A stretch of DNA of 58,578 nucleotides from Melioribacteraceae bacterium (GTDB lineage: Bacteria; Bacteroidota; Ignavibacteria; Ignavibacteriales; Melioribacteraceae): the NCBI GenBank assembly GCA_015493615.1, contig WGCV01000009.1, forward strand, positions 1 through 58,578, given 5' to 3'. Below, piece by piece: positions 25,452 to 34,490 of the stretch. Within the stretch, counting starts at the first letter, position 1; every line of letters begins with the position of its first letter. Below the pieces are notes generated by a model that saw nothing but the letters and a program-made list of their open reading frames with translations, searched no databases and was not told the DNA's origin. Both the position numbers and the translations under genes were made by a program.

Positions 25452-26936
25452 ATGATGGACGGTAAAACTTTTTATAATCTTTTCTCTGAAAAGCTCGGTT
25501 TCGACGAGTCCGCCGCCGACTTTGTTTACAATGCGTTTTTATCAGAACTTCAAAACAGACTTGAATCCGGCAAAACAATCGAGATAGAAGGCGTGGGATT
25601 TTTTAAAAGAAAAGATGCGGATTCCCTTATTTTCGTAAGCGTAGAAGGGAACGAAGAAAAACTTTATGAAGAAATCAATCTTCCCGCCATTCAGGAAAAT
25701 GAATTTGAACTGAACGAGAATGTTTTTGCCGTTGGAGGAAACAGTCCGATTTTGCCGGCGGAAGAAGCCGCCGATTCCGATAAAATCAGCTCTATCGAAA
25801 AAACTTTAAACTCGCTTTCGGAACAAATCGATTCCTTTAACATCATTGATGATTTTGATCCTATTGAATACTCGCAAAGCAAAAATGAAACGGAAGAAAC
25901 CGACGACAGTTGGCACGAAGAACTAAAAGAAGAACTTCTCTCCGAAGATTTATTTGACGACGAAGAAGGTATTGATGAAAATACTAAACCGGAATTAAAC
26001 AGCGAAGAGAATACGGAAGAAGAATCGGGAGAAGAAGATTCCGAAATTGTAGAAGAATTAAACGCCGAAATTAACGACGCCCCGGACGCGGAGGAAGAGA
26101 ATGAAATTCCGTCCGAAGAAGAGAAAAATGAAGAGGAGGTAAGCTCCGGAGAGGAAAAAGAAAATTTGAAAAACGATGTAATAGAACAGGAAGATTTGGA
26201 TAAAGTTTTCGGCGATGTCGAAGATTCCGGCTCGGAAGAAAAAGAGGAAACACCCGGTAAGGATAAAGAAGAAAAGAAAAAAAGATTTAAGTTTTTCGGG
26301 AAGAAAAAAGATAAAAAAGAGAATAAGAAAGATAAAAGCAAAAAGACGGACGACCCGGAAAAAACGGAAACCGGCGAGTCCGAAGAAAAGAGGAAACTCT
26401 CCAAAAAACTGATAATTTTAATCGCAGTTTTTGCCGTTGTAACTCTCGCCGGAGTTTATTTCTTTTTCTTTACGGGAGGCGACGAAGAAGAGCGCGGCGA
26501 AGGAGAAAAAACGGAAGTCGTTGATTCTGCAAAAGCCGAACGAACCCCGATTACTCCCGAAGAGCTGGGCGAAACAAAAGATAAAACCGGCAAGATAGAA
26601 GTGGACGTTCATCATCCGGAAAAAACAAAAACGGAAAGTTCTTACGATGTTGTTGACCCGCGTTTGATTAAAAAATTTCCCAACGAGAAAAAGCTTACGA
26701 ACAAAATCTATTTTGCAAACGGCAAGTATATGGTGCAGCTTTCTTCGTGGCGGGATAGCGAACGCGCTTCGCAGATTGTAAATAAACTTTACGAAAACGG
26801 TTTTAACGCTTTTGTCGTTAAAGCGTATCTGCCGCAGCTCGGCGGAACTTGGTACAGAGTAAGAATCGGATTTTTTGATACGCTGAAAGAAGCTAAAGAT
26901 TTTCTAAGAAAACGCGAGTATTTGTATGTTCGCTGA
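25452..26936 (+). CDS. HU-like domain plus SPOR domain transmembrane protein
   Basis: 494 residues with a clear modular order. Residues 1-60 form an HU/IHF-like domain (FYNLFSEKLGFDESAADFV, IEIEGVGFFKRK). Residues 90-280 are a very acidic Glu/Asp-rich linker, then a basic KKKD/KENKKDKSKK stretch, one membrane helix (about 318-340, LIILIAVFAVVTLAGVYFFF) and a C-terminal SPOR domain (about 418-494, YMVQLSSWRDSERASQIVNKL...WYRVRIGFFDTLKEA). SPOR binds denuded septal peptidoglycan. The HU part would be cytoplasmic, so the protein could link DNA to the division site (inference). The 3' end overlaps exbB by 11 bp. Confidence 0.8.
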   Translation: MMDGKTFYNLFSEKLGFDESAADFVYNAFLSELQNRLESGKTIEIEGVGFFKRKDADSLIFVSVEGNEEKLYEEINLPAIQENEFELNENVFAVGGNSPILPAEEAADSDKISSIEKTLNSLSEQIDSFNIIDDFDPIEYSQSKNETEETDDSWHEELKEELLSEDLFDDEEGIDENTKPELNSEENTEEESGEEDSEIVEELNAEINDAPDAEEENEIPSEEEKNEEEVSSGEEKENLKNDVIEQEDLDKVFGDVEDSGSEEKEETPGKDKEEKKKRFKFFGKKKDKKENKKDKSKKTDDPEKTETGESEEKRKLSKKLIILIAVFAVVTLAGVYFFFFTGGDEEERGEGEKTEVVDSAKAERTPITPEELGETKDKTGKIEVDVHHPEKTKTESSYDVVDPRLIKKFPNEKKLTNKIYFANGKYMVQLSSWRDSERASQIVNKLYENGFNAFVVKAYLPQLGGTWYRVRIGFFDTLKEAKDFLRKREYLYVR

Positions 26937-27558
26937 GATGACGCTTTTTACCCTTTTGCTGAAAGGGGGCTGGATGCTTTTATTTATTTTAATCGCCTCC
27001 GTAATTGCTTTGGCAATTATAGTTGAACGGTATGTAACATATAAAAAAATAAAAGAGAACTCTAAAACATTTACCTCGGAAGTTTATGAATTTATTCAAA
27101 GGGGCGATATTTCCGGAACGGTAAGAATTTGCGAAACAAGTAAGTCGCACCTTGCCAATGTTGTTTTAAGCGGATTAAAAAAAATTAATCTCTCGCACGA
27201 AAGGATTTCGGAATCAATCGAAAACGCCGGAAAGAAAGAAGTTTTTAATCTTGAAAAAGGTCTTTCGACGCTTGCCACTATTTCCGGGGTAGCTCCTTTG
27301 CTCGGTTTTCTCGGAACGGTAACCGGAATGATTCAGGCGTTTATGCAGATTCAGGAATTACAGGGCGTTGTTAACCCAAGCGATTTAGCCGGAGGAATTT
27401 GGGAAGCGTTAATTACAACGGCGTTCGGGCTTGCAGTCGGAATTATTGCGCTTGCCGCTTACAATTACTTTGTTACCGAAGTAAAAAAAATTGTCCTCGA
27501 AATGGAAACATTCACAAACGATATTTTGGATTTGATTTCAGAAAGTAAAAAGTCATGA
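26926..27558 (+). CDS. exbB: ExbB/TolQ-type proton channel subunit
   Basis: 210 residues. Three membrane helices in the expected order: GGWMLLFILIASVIALAIIVER at the N-terminus, LSTLATISGVAPLLGFLGTVTGMIQAF, and GIWEALITTAFGLAVGIIALAAYNY. Together with ExbD it uses the proton gradient to energise TonB. It starts inside the 3' end of the HU-SPOR gene and its own 3' end overlaps exbD by four bases. Confidence 0.92.
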   Translation: MFAEMTLFTLLLKGGWMLLFILIASVIALAIIVERYVTYKKIKENSKTFTSEVYEFIQRGDISGTVRICETSKSHLANVVLSGLKKINLSHERISESIENAGKKEVFNLEKGLSTLATISGVAPLLGFLGTVTGMIQAFMQIQELQGVVNPSDLAGGIWEALITTAFGLAVGIIALAAYNYFVTEVKKIVLEMETFTNDILDLISESKKS

Positions 27559-27953
27559 AGTTTGAAGTATCGAAAAAACCGATTGCCGCATTCAGTTTTT
27601 CTTCGCTTACAGATATTGTTTTGCTTCTTCTTATTTTTTTTCTGCTAACTTCACAATTCGTTATCAACAACGGGGTTCAGGTTCATCTGCCCAAAACCGA
27701 AAACGAGTCCAAATCGTCAACCTCGCCTCTTGTCGTTTCGATTACAAAAACAGCTGAAATTTATTTTATGGGAAAGAAAACCACGCTTGCGGAGCTTCCC
27801 GCATCGATTGAGAAAAAAATAAAAAGAAAAAAGGACGAAAACATTTTAATCCAAGCGGATAAAGACGTTAGTCTTGACGCCGTAATTAAAGTAATTGACA
27901 TCGCCAAAGGGCTGGGCGTCGATAAGTTTACAATTCAAACCGAAAAAGAATAA
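27555..27953 (+). CDS. exbD: ExbD/TolR-type subunit
   Basis: 132 residues. Single N-terminal membrane helix FSSLTDIVLLLLIFFLLTSQF with the conserved Asp that takes part in proton passage, followed by the periplasmic domain (VHLPKTENES, VVSITKTAEIYFMGK, ILIQADKDVSLDAVIKVIDIAKGLGV). Partner of ExbB, six bases ahead of tonB. Confidence 0.92.
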   Translation: MKFEVSKKPIAAFSFSSLTDIVLLLLIFFLLTSQFVINNGVQVHLPKTENESKSSTSPLVVSITKTAEIYFMGKKTTLAELPASIEKKIKRKKDENILIQADKDVSLDAVIKVIDIAKGLGVDKFTIQTEKE

Positions 27954-27959
27954 CCAGCG

Positions 27960-28547
27960 ATGAAAAAGAAGCCGCTTCTTTTTTCCATAATCGTTCATCT
28001 TATTTTAATTTTAACGGCTTTGTTTATTGTCGTTAATCACTCGATGCAAAATCCGAACTGGGTCTTTGTTGAGTTCGGCAGTTTCAGCAATTCTTCAAAA
28101 AAAGAAAACGGAGAATTAAATAATAAATCGAAAAGAAGGGAAAACTTTCCGACCTCGAAAAATAACGGAGAAGGGAATTATTTTTCCGAATACAAAGCCG
28201 ACAAAGATTCAATCGTTTCAGATAAATTGGAAAAGGATTCGGTGTTTGCAAAATACGGTAACGGAAAATTTGAGATTGACTTTCAGGGAAAAAGAGAGCG
28301 GACGATTTACAGCTACACAATTCCGACTTATCCTGCCGGCGCCGAAAAAGAAGTGGATTTGGTTTTTCAGGTTACTATCGCTCCCGACGGAACGGTGGAA
28401 AATGTTTTCCCTTTAACAAAAGGGGACGCCCGACTTGAAGTGGCTTCGATTAACGCGCTGAACAAATGGCGTTTTGAGCCGCTTCCCAAAAGAATGCCGC
28501 AAATAAATCAAAAAGTTGTCGTTGTTTTTCCTTACAGATTAAGATAA
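27960..28547 (+). CDS. tonB: TonB-family energy transducer
   Basis: 195 residues. N-terminal membrane anchor (LLFSIIVHLILILTALFIVV), a Ser/Lys/Asn-rich linker and a C-terminal TonB domain (VDLVFQVTIAPDGTVENVFPL...ASINALNKWRFEPLP). The long Pro-Lys repeat that usually spans the periplasm is absent, and the linker is only about 80 residues. Last gene of the TPR-barrel-HU/SPOR-ExbB-ExbD run. Confidence 0.88.
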   Translation: MKKKPLLFSIIVHLILILTALFIVVNHSMQNPNWVFVEFGSFSNSSKKENGELNNKSKRRENFPTSKNNGEGNYFSEYKADKDSIVSDKLEKDSVFAKYGNGKFEIDFQGKRERTIYSYTIPTYPAGAEKEVDLVFQVTIAPDGTVENVFPLTKGDARLEVASINALNKWRFEPLPKRMPQINQKVVVVFPYRLR

Positions 28548-28588
28548 CCCCCTTTTCGTTTGCCCATAAACGCGTTTAAGTGTAAAAC

Positions 28589-29044
28589 CTAAAGCTCCCT
28601 CTCGATTTTTTCCGGTTTAAGAGGAATTGAAGATGTGGTTAAATCCCGAAGAGTAATATCGAGAAGGACTTCATCCAGCGTCTGCTGAAGAAATTCCCAA
28701 AGTTTTCTTACTTTGCAATTCTTGGTGTGAATACATGTTTCGCTTAAACCGGAGAATTTTTTACAAGTGTCCTCCTCGTAAAGTTTTCCCCCGAGAGTTT
28801 TAAGCACATTGCCGATGTTAATTTCTTCCGGCGGACGGGCAAGGGAATATCCGCCCAAGTGCCCGCGTTCGCTAACGAGAAAACCTCCGAGACGAAGTTC
28901 CCTTAAAATTTTCGCTATCGTATGCTCCGGTATATTTTCTTTCCGGCTGATTTCGGGAATAGTTAAACTTTTGTTCTTGTCAAACGCGTCGCAAAAATTC
29001 ATCAGGCAGCGTAAACCGTATTCTTCAGCTGAACTGAATTTCAT
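28589..29044 (-). CDS. Rrf2-family Fe-S cluster regulator
   Basis: 151 residues. The N-terminal winged helix (EYGLRCLMNFCDAF, SRKENIPEHTIAKILRELRLGGFLVSERGHLGGYSLARPPEEI) is typical of Rrf2. Then comes a Cys triad, TCKKFSGLSETCIHTKNC, in the place where IscR and NsrR bind a cluster. It is the last gene of the suf operon and most likely reports cluster status back to it (inference). The end of the coding region faces tonB with about 40 bp between them. Confidence 0.9.
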   Translation of the reverse strand: MKFSSAEEYGLRCLMNFCDAFDKNKSLTIPEISRKENIPEHTIAKILRELRLGGFLVSERGHLGGYSLARPPEEINIGNVLKTLGGKLYEEDTCKKFSGLSETCIHTKNCKVRKLWEFLQQTLDEVLLDITLRDLTTSSIPLKPEKIEREL

Positions 29045-29045
29045 T

Positions 29046-29366
29046 TTACATATACCCCAAAAGTAATTTGGCTTCGTCGCTCATCATATCGATATTCCAC
29101 GGCGGATCCCAAACAAGCTCAAGCGAAACGCCCCTTAAACTCGGAAGCGCCATTAAACGCTCCTTAACCTGCATCGGCAGCGTTTCCGCAACCGGGCAGT
29201 TGGGCGCAGTGAGCGTCATTTTAACATAAACGATTCCGTCGTCGTCAACGTCTATTTCATATACCATTCCCAAATCAAAAATATTAACGGGAATTTCAGG
29301 ATCGTAAATAGTTTTTAATTCCTCGATTACTTCGTTTTCAATTTTCTGCTTATCTACTTTTTCCAT
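29046..29366 (-). CDS. sufT: SUF-associated MIP18/DUF59 protein (SufT)
   Basis: 106 residues with the family motifs YDPEIPVNIFDLGMVYEIDV, MTLTAPNCPVAE (the single conserved Cys) and VSLELVWDPPWNIDMMS. DUF59/SufT proteins help to mature Fe-S proteins. It lies between sufS and the Rrf2 gene with gaps of six bases and one base. Confidence 0.92.
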   Translation of the reverse strand: MEKVDKQKIENEVIEELKTIYDPEIPVNIFDLGMVYEIDVDDDGIVYVKMTLTAPNCPVAETLPMQVKERLMALPSLRGVSLELVWDPPWNIDMMSDEAKLLLGYM

Positions 29367-29372
29367 TTTATC

Positions 29373-30611
29373 CTATTTCAACATTTTTAAGATTTTATCA
29401 AACTGCTCAAAAAAGTTTTTTAATTCTTCCTTTGTATTGTAAAACGCAAGGGAAATCCGGGTTGTTCCCGAAACATTAAAATGCCTCATCGTGGGCTGCG
29501 TACAATGATGTCCCGTGCGAACGTCAATGTTTTTGGTATCAAGCAGCGTTCCGATGTCGTAATGATGAACGCCGTCAACCACAAAGGAAAAAATCGGCGC
29601 TCTGTTTTCGGCATGTCCCAAGACTTTAACATTCTTAAAATTACTAAAACCTTCCAGACCGAATGAAGTTAACTCATCTTCATGGGCTTTCATTTTATCA
29701 AAATCAAGAGCTGTAAAATATTCAATTGCAGCGCCGAGTCCCAAAGCGCCTGAGATATTCGGAGTGCCCGCCTCGAACTTGTAAGGAAGTTCATTAAATG
29801 TCGATTTTTCAAACGTTACCTGATCAATCATTTCTCCGCCGCCCTGATAAGGTGGAAGCTCTTCCAACAAGTCTTTCCGTCCGTATAAAACTCCGATTCC
29901 CGTCGGGCCAAAAACCTTATGACCGGAAAACGCATAAAAATCGCATCCCAGATTTTGAACATCAACCTTAACATGCGAAACAGCCTGCGCTCCGTCAATC
30001 AGAGTTAAGATGTTGTGTTTCTTGGCTATTTCAATCACAGACTTAACATCGTTAATCGTTCCAAGCGTATTGGAGACATGAACAACTGAAATCAGCGCGG
30101 TTTTCTCGGAAATTAAATTTTCAAGCTCGTTAATTTTTAATTCCCCGTTTTCGTCAAACGGAAGAACCTTAAGCGTAATCTTTTTTCCAGTGCAGGTTAT
30201 TTGCCAAGGAACAATATTGGAATGATGCTCCATCTCGGAAACAATTATTTCATCTCCCTCCTTTAATTTACCGGAGCGGCATAATATTTCAGCCGCAAGG
30301 TTAATTGATTCGGTCGTTCCGCGAGTAAAAATAATTTCGGCGGTTGATTCGGCATTGATGAATTTTTGTACCGTCTCTCTCGCTTGTTCGTAAGAATCTG
30401 TAGCTCTGGAACTTAGTTTATATACTCCGCGATGAACATTTGCATTTTCGCTTTTGTAATAATCTGAAATCCTTTCGATTACTTTTAACGGTTTTTGAGT
30501 TGTAGCTCCGTTATCAAAATAGGTAATAGGTTTTCCGTTTTCCTTTGTAAGCAGAACCGGGAAATCTTTTCGAATCTTTTCAATATTAAAATCAATTTCC
30601 GGCTTTTCCAT
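29373..30611 (-). CDS. sufS: cysteine desulfurase SufS
   Basis: 412 residues, a PLP enzyme that takes sulfur from cysteine. TYFDNGATTQKP, ANVHRGVYKLSSRATD, EMEHHSNIVPWQ, LTLIDGAQAVSHVKVD, FSGHKVFGPTGIGVLYG (PLP-binding Lys) and TGHHCTQPTMRHF (active-site Cys) are all present. This is the group II (SufS/CsdA) type. No SufE or SufU sulfur acceptor gene is in the operon. Confidence 0.96.
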   Translation of the reverse strand: MEKPEIDFNIEKIRKDFPVLLTKENGKPITYFDNGATTQKPLKVIERISDYYKSENANVHRGVYKLSSRATDSYEQARETVQKFINAESTAEIIFTRGTTESINLAAEILCRSGKLKEGDEIIVSEMEHHSNIVPWQITCTGKKITLKVLPFDENGELKINELENLISEKTALISVVHVSNTLGTINDVKSVIEIAKKHNILTLIDGAQAVSHVKVDVQNLGCDFYAFSGHKVFGPTGIGVLYGRKDLLEELPPYQGGGEMIDQVTFEKSTFNELPYKFEAGTPNISGALGLGAAIEYFTALDFDKMKAHEDELTSFGLEGFSNFKNVKVLGHAENRAPIFSFVVDGVHHYDIGTLLDTKNIDVRTGHHCTQPTMRHFNVSGTTRISLAFYNTKEELKNFFEQFDKILKMLK

Positions 30612-30613
30612 TT

Positions 30614-31936
30614 TTATTCCTCAATCGTCTTAAAAATTCTATTGTTAATGTTTTCCTTTACAACATCGAGTTTAATAGGCTCCAGGAAGTCGTTTGCAAA
30701 TGCTTTAATAAGCATGGACCTTGCGGCTTCAGACGAGATGCCTCTTGAAATTATGTAGAACAAAGCTTCTTTATCCAATTGTCCGACGGTTGCGCCGTGA
30801 GTACACTTAACATCGTCGGCGTAAATTTCGAGCTGCGGTTTTGTGTCTATTCTCGCCTTATCGGAAAGAAGAATTGTTTTATTCGACTGGAAGGCGTTTG
30901 TTTTCTGCGAATCCTTCCGCACGAGAATTCTCCCGCCGAAAACCGCTTTCGCTTCATCTTCCAAAATTCCTTTGTAGATTTCATTACTGAAACAATTGGG
31001 CTTGGCGTGATCTATGAACGTGTGGTTGTCAATATGACGCTTCTCTTTTGCGATATAAAAACCGTAAAAATGGGCTTCGATATTTTCACCGTCAAGCTCA
31101 GCGTTAAGATTATTCCGCGCCAGTTTTCCGCTTTGAGTTAAAACAAAATGGTTCAGAAGCGCGCTATCTTTCAGCCGCATCTTGGTTGTCCCGATTCTGT
31201 ACGACTCGTTGTTTTCCGCTTGTACTTCAAGGAAAGTTATGCGCGAGTTCTTATCGCCGAATATTTCCGTGATGGAATTCGTAAAGTACATTTCGGCGGC
31301 GGAAGATGAATAATCGGTAAAAATATTTACTTCGGAGTTTTCTTCGGCAATAACCAAGTTGCGCGGAGAAATCATTTTTCCGCCGGCGTTATCTGCAATA
31401 AAAACCGCTTCGACCGGAAGTTCAAGAATTACATTTTTCGGAATGTAAACGAAAAGTCCGTCCGAAGTAAACGCTTCGTTCAGCAGTTCAAATGCGTTTT
31501 GATTGACTAGCGTTTTACCGTAATACTTTTTAACGATGTCCGGAATTTCCTCGGATGCTTTTTTTAGACTTCCGATAAAAACATTCTCCGGAAGATTTTT
31601 TATGTCGGAAAATTGTTCGCTGAAAAATCCGTTAACAAAAACAACTTTATGAGCTTCCAATCCGGAATAAAATTCGGCGTTTATTTTTCCTTCAAGAGTT
31701 TTTTCCGAAAAATCGTTTTTCGTCGCAGGTACAAATCCCGCTTTTAAAATCGGAGATACATTCGTAAATCTCCAATCTTCATCTTTTATGGTGGGAAAAC
31801 TTATCTTTTCCAACTTCCCGAGCGCGGCTTCCGACTCTGCGGCAAAAAGGGAATTATACGAACTGTTCATCCGCTTAACCCAATCGGCGTAAAGTCCGAA
31901 ATACTTAAAATCTGTTTTCAATTCATTTTTCATCAT
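30614..31936 (-). CDS. sufD: Fe-S assembly protein SufD
   Basis: About 440 residues. N-terminal helical region (WVKRMNSSYNSLF), then the right-handed beta-helix shared with SufB and the C-terminal block VKCTHGATVGQLDKEALFYIISRGISSEAARSMLIKAFANDFLEPI, which includes the conserved His. It forms the SufBC2D scaffold. The start is taken as one of the two consecutive ATGs at 31936/31933, following GTGAGG; the frame also opens at 31960 inside sufC. Confidence 0.94.
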   Translation of the reverse strand: MMKNELKTDFKYFGLYADWVKRMNSSYNSLFAAESEAALGKLEKISFPTIKDEDWRFTNVSPILKAGFVPATKNDFSEKTLEGKINAEFYSGLEAHKVVFVNGFFSEQFSDIKNLPENVFIGSLKKASEEIPDIVKKYYGKTLVNQNAFELLNEAFTSDGLFVYIPKNVILELPVEAVFIADNAGGKMISPRNLVIAEENSEVNIFTDYSSSAAEMYFTNSITEIFGDKNSRITFLEVQAENNESYRIGTTKMRLKDSALLNHFVLTQSGKLARNNLNAELDGENIEAHFYGFYIAKEKRHIDNHTFIDHAKPNCFSNEIYKGILEDEAKAVFGGRILVRKDSQKTNAFQSNKTILLSDKARIDTKPQLEIYADDVKCTHGATVGQLDKEALFYIISRGISSEAARSMLIKAFANDFLEPIKLDVVKENINNRIFKTIEE

Positions 31937-31940
31937 ATCC

Positions 31941-32699
31941 TCACACTGCTTCAACTTCATCGGTTTTTAACCAGTCGTAGCCTTTTTCCTCAAGCTCCAA
32001 AGCCAACTCTTTTCCGCCCGATTTAATTATTTTGCCTTTATAAAGAACATGCACAAAGTCGGGAACGATGTAATCAAGCAGGCGTTGATAATGAGTTACA
32101 ACAATTGTGGCGTTTTCAGGAGAACGAAAATGATTAACGCCCTTCGATACAATTTTCAGCGCGTCAATGTCTAACCCGGAGTCTGTTTCATCAAGAATTG
32201 CAAGTTTCGGATTAAGCATCAAAAGCTGCAAAATTTCATTCCGTTTTTTTTCTCCACCGGAAAATCCTTCGTTAACCGCGCGACTGATGAGTTTGTTATC
32301 CATATCAAGGAGAGCCGCTTTTTCGCGAATCAAAGCAAGAAATTCTTTGGCGCTTATTTCCGGTTCGTTTCTGTATTTTCTTATTGAGTCGATTGCCGTT
32401 TTCAAAAATGTTGAATTAGTTACGCCGGGAATTTCCACGGGATATTGAAACGCAAGAAAAATTCCTTCGCAAGCTCTTTCTTCCGGCGCTAATTCCAGCA
32501 AATTTTTGCCGTTGAAAATCACTTCGCCTTCGGTTACTTCGTAAGCTTCATTTCCCGCAAGAACATTTGCCAGCGTACTTTTTCCGGAACCGTTCGGTCC
32601 CATAATTGCGTGAACTTCCCCTGCGTTAACCTGCAGATTCAATCCTTTTAAGATTTCGTTACCCGCAACTTTAGCATGTAAATTTTTAATTGTAATCAT
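31941..32699 (-). CDS. sufC: Fe-S assembly ATPase SufC
   Basis: About 252 residues, ABC-type ATPase. Walker [17 protein letters not shown], SufC signature [17 protein letters not shown], Walker [19 protein letters not shown] and the H-loop [12 protein letters not shown]. It powers the SufBCD scaffold. The ATG at 32699 has a good ribosome site (AAGGAAAT); an ATG six codons upstream is less likely. Confidence 0.96.
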   Translation of the reverse strand: MITIKNLHAKVAGNEILKGLNLQVNAGEVHAIMGPNGSGKSTLANVLAGNEAYEVTEGEVIFNGKNLLELAPEERACEGIFLAFQYPVEIPGVTNSTFLKTAIDSIRKYRNEPEISAKEFLALIREKAALLDMDNKLISRAVNEGFSGGEKKRNEILQLLMLNPKLAILDETDSGLDIDALKIVSKGVNHFRSPENATIVVTHYQRLLDYIVPDFVHVLYKGKIIKSGGKELALELEEKGYDWLKTDEVEAV

Positions 32700-32764
32700 T
32701 TTATTTCCTTTTTTCATTTTTCATTCTTAATTATTCATTCTTAATCCGCCTTAGCGGAAATAAA

Positions 32765-34207
32765 TTATCCAACGCTTCCTTCCAAACTGATTTCCAGCAG
32801 CTTTTGAGCTTCAACGGCAAACTCCATCGGAAGCACGCGGAATACTTCTTTACAGAATCCGTTCACTATCATATTTACGGCGTCTTCGGTCGGGATTCCG
32901 CGCTGGTTAAGATAAAAAATTTGATCTTCGCTAACCTTGGAAGTTGTCGCTTCATGTTCAACCGTCGAAGAATTGTTATCAACCTCTATATATGGAAAAG
33001 TGTGCGCTCCGCATTTATCGCTCATCAGCATTGAATCGCACTGGGAAAAATTCCGCGCGCCTTCGGCGCTTTTGTGAACTTTAACCAATCCGCGGTAGCT
33101 GTTATCGCTGAATCCCGCCGAAATACCTTTTGAAACAATTGTGCTTCTCGTATTTTTTCCGATATGAATCATCTTGGTTCCGGTGTCAGCCTGCTGATAA
33201 TTATTTGTTACTGCAATAGAATAAAATTCGCCGATTGAATTATCCCCTTTCAGAACACAGCTTGGGTATTTCCATGTTACCGCAGAGCCTGTTTCTACCT
33301 GCGTCCATGAAATTTTTGCATTGGTTTCGCAAAGTCCGCGCTTGGTTACAAAATTGTAAATCCCGCCTTTACCATCCTTATCTCCCGGATACCAGTTTTG
33401 GACGGTGGAATATTTAATTTCGGCGTTATCCATTGCGATTAACTCTACAACGGCGGCATGCAGCTGATTTTCATCCCGCTGCGGCGCGGTGCAGCCTTCG
33501 AGGTAACTTACATAACCGCCTTCGTCGGCAACAATCAAAGTTCTCTCGAACTGTCCGGTTTCCGCCGCGTTAATTCTGAAGTAAGTCGATAATTCCATCG
33601 GGCAGCGCACGCCTTTCGGAATGTAAACAAACGAGCCGTCGCTGAAAACAGCAGCGTTCAAAGCCGCATAAAAATTATCCGTATATGGAACGACCGAGCC
33701 GAGATATTTTTTCACCAAGTCGGGATGTTCTCTGACGGCTTCGGAAATCGAGCTGAAAATAACTCCTTTTTCCTTTAATGTTTCCTTAAACGTGGTGGCA
33801 ACGGAAACGGAATCGAAAACCGCGTCAACGGCTACGTTGGCAAGGAGTTTCTGTTCTTCAAGGGGAATCCCGAGTTTCTCAAATGTTGCGAGGAGTTCCG
33901 GGTCAACTTCGTCAAGACTGTTAAGTTTCGGTTTCTGTTTTGGCGCTGAAAAATAGCGGATATCCTGAAAATCAGGGCTTTCGTATTTTACTTTTGCCCA
34001 CGTCGGTTCCTTAAGCGTAAGCCAATGTTTATACGCTTTTAAACGCCATTCCAAAAGCCATTCCGGTTCTTGCTTAATTTCCGAGATTTTTCTTATGATA
34101 TCTTCATTCAATCCTTTCGGAAAAGCGTCTTCTTCTATTTCGGTAACAAAACCCCATTTATATTCGGAGTTGGTAACATTTTCAATTGTTTTATTTTCTT
34201 CGCTCAT
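32765..34207 (-). CDS. sufB: Fe-S scaffold protein SufB
   Basis: 480 residues. Characteristic blocks are [89 protein letters not shown] (scaffold Cys) and [21 protein letters not shown]. It is the first gene of sufB-C-D-S-T-rrf2. A 65-bp gap before sufC holds an A/T-rich stretch with no clear terminator. Confidence 0.97.
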   Translation of the reverse strand: MSEENKTIENVTNSEYKWGFVTEIEEDAFPKGLNEDIIRKISEIKQEPEWLLEWRLKAYKHWLTLKEPTWAKVKYESPDFQDIRYFSAPKQKPKLNSLDEVDPELLATFEKLGIPLEEQKLLANVAVDAVFDSVSVATTFKETLKEKGVIFSSISEAVREHPDLVKKYLGSVVPYTDNFYAALNAAVFSDGSFVYIPKGVRCPMELSTYFRINAAETGQFERTLIVADEGGYVSYLEGCTAPQRDENQLHAAVVELIAMDNAEIKYSTVQNWYPGDKDGKGGIYNFVTKRGLCETNAKISWTQVETGSAVTWKYPSCVLKGDNSIGEFYSIAVTNNYQQADTGTKMIHIGKNTRSTIVSKGISAGFSDNSYRGLVKVHKSAEGARNFSQCDSMLMSDKCGAHTFPYIEVDNNSSTVEHEATTSKVSEDQIFYLNQRGIPTEDAVNMIVNGFCKEVFRVLPMEFAVEAQKLLEISLEGSVG

Positions 34208-34386
34208 TATTTTGCCTTATTATCTTTATCTAGTATTTAAATATACCTATTCTGGATATTTTTTTCAAGATTGTTTTTTCTTAATTTCTTCTGTAAAATT
34301 TTGGAAAATATTGTGCGAAATGAATTGAACGTAAAATTATCATTAGAAAAAATTTTTCGCTCAAAAACTCGAATATCAATTTTTTT

Positions 34387-34422
34387 GTAGCGCGGATTGC
34401 TTGCAATCTGCGAAAAAACAGC
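34387..34422 (+). repeat. dispersed short palindromic repeat, copy 3
   Basis: Same hairpin element as 341-371 and 1336-1370, here between sufB and trpB2, immediately beside the trpB2 terminator. Confidence 0.6.
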
Positions 34423-34451
34423 AAAAAAAGCCCCGGCAATTCACCGGGGCT
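34423..34451 (-). terminator. trpB2 terminator
   Basis: Minus strand: AGCCCCGG, loop TGAATTG, CCGGGGCT, then a T-run (TTTTTTT). Ends the trpB2 transcript about 40 bp past its stop. Confidence 0.85.
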
Positions 34452-34490
34452 ACAGAAACAATAACAACTAACTATCTAACAAATAACAAA

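Noticed and set aside
25691-26404. 237-codon Ser-rich minus-strand ORF
   Set aside because: It is the antisense shadow of the Glu/Asp-rich linker of the HU-SPOR gene (GAA/GAG codons read as TTC/CTC).
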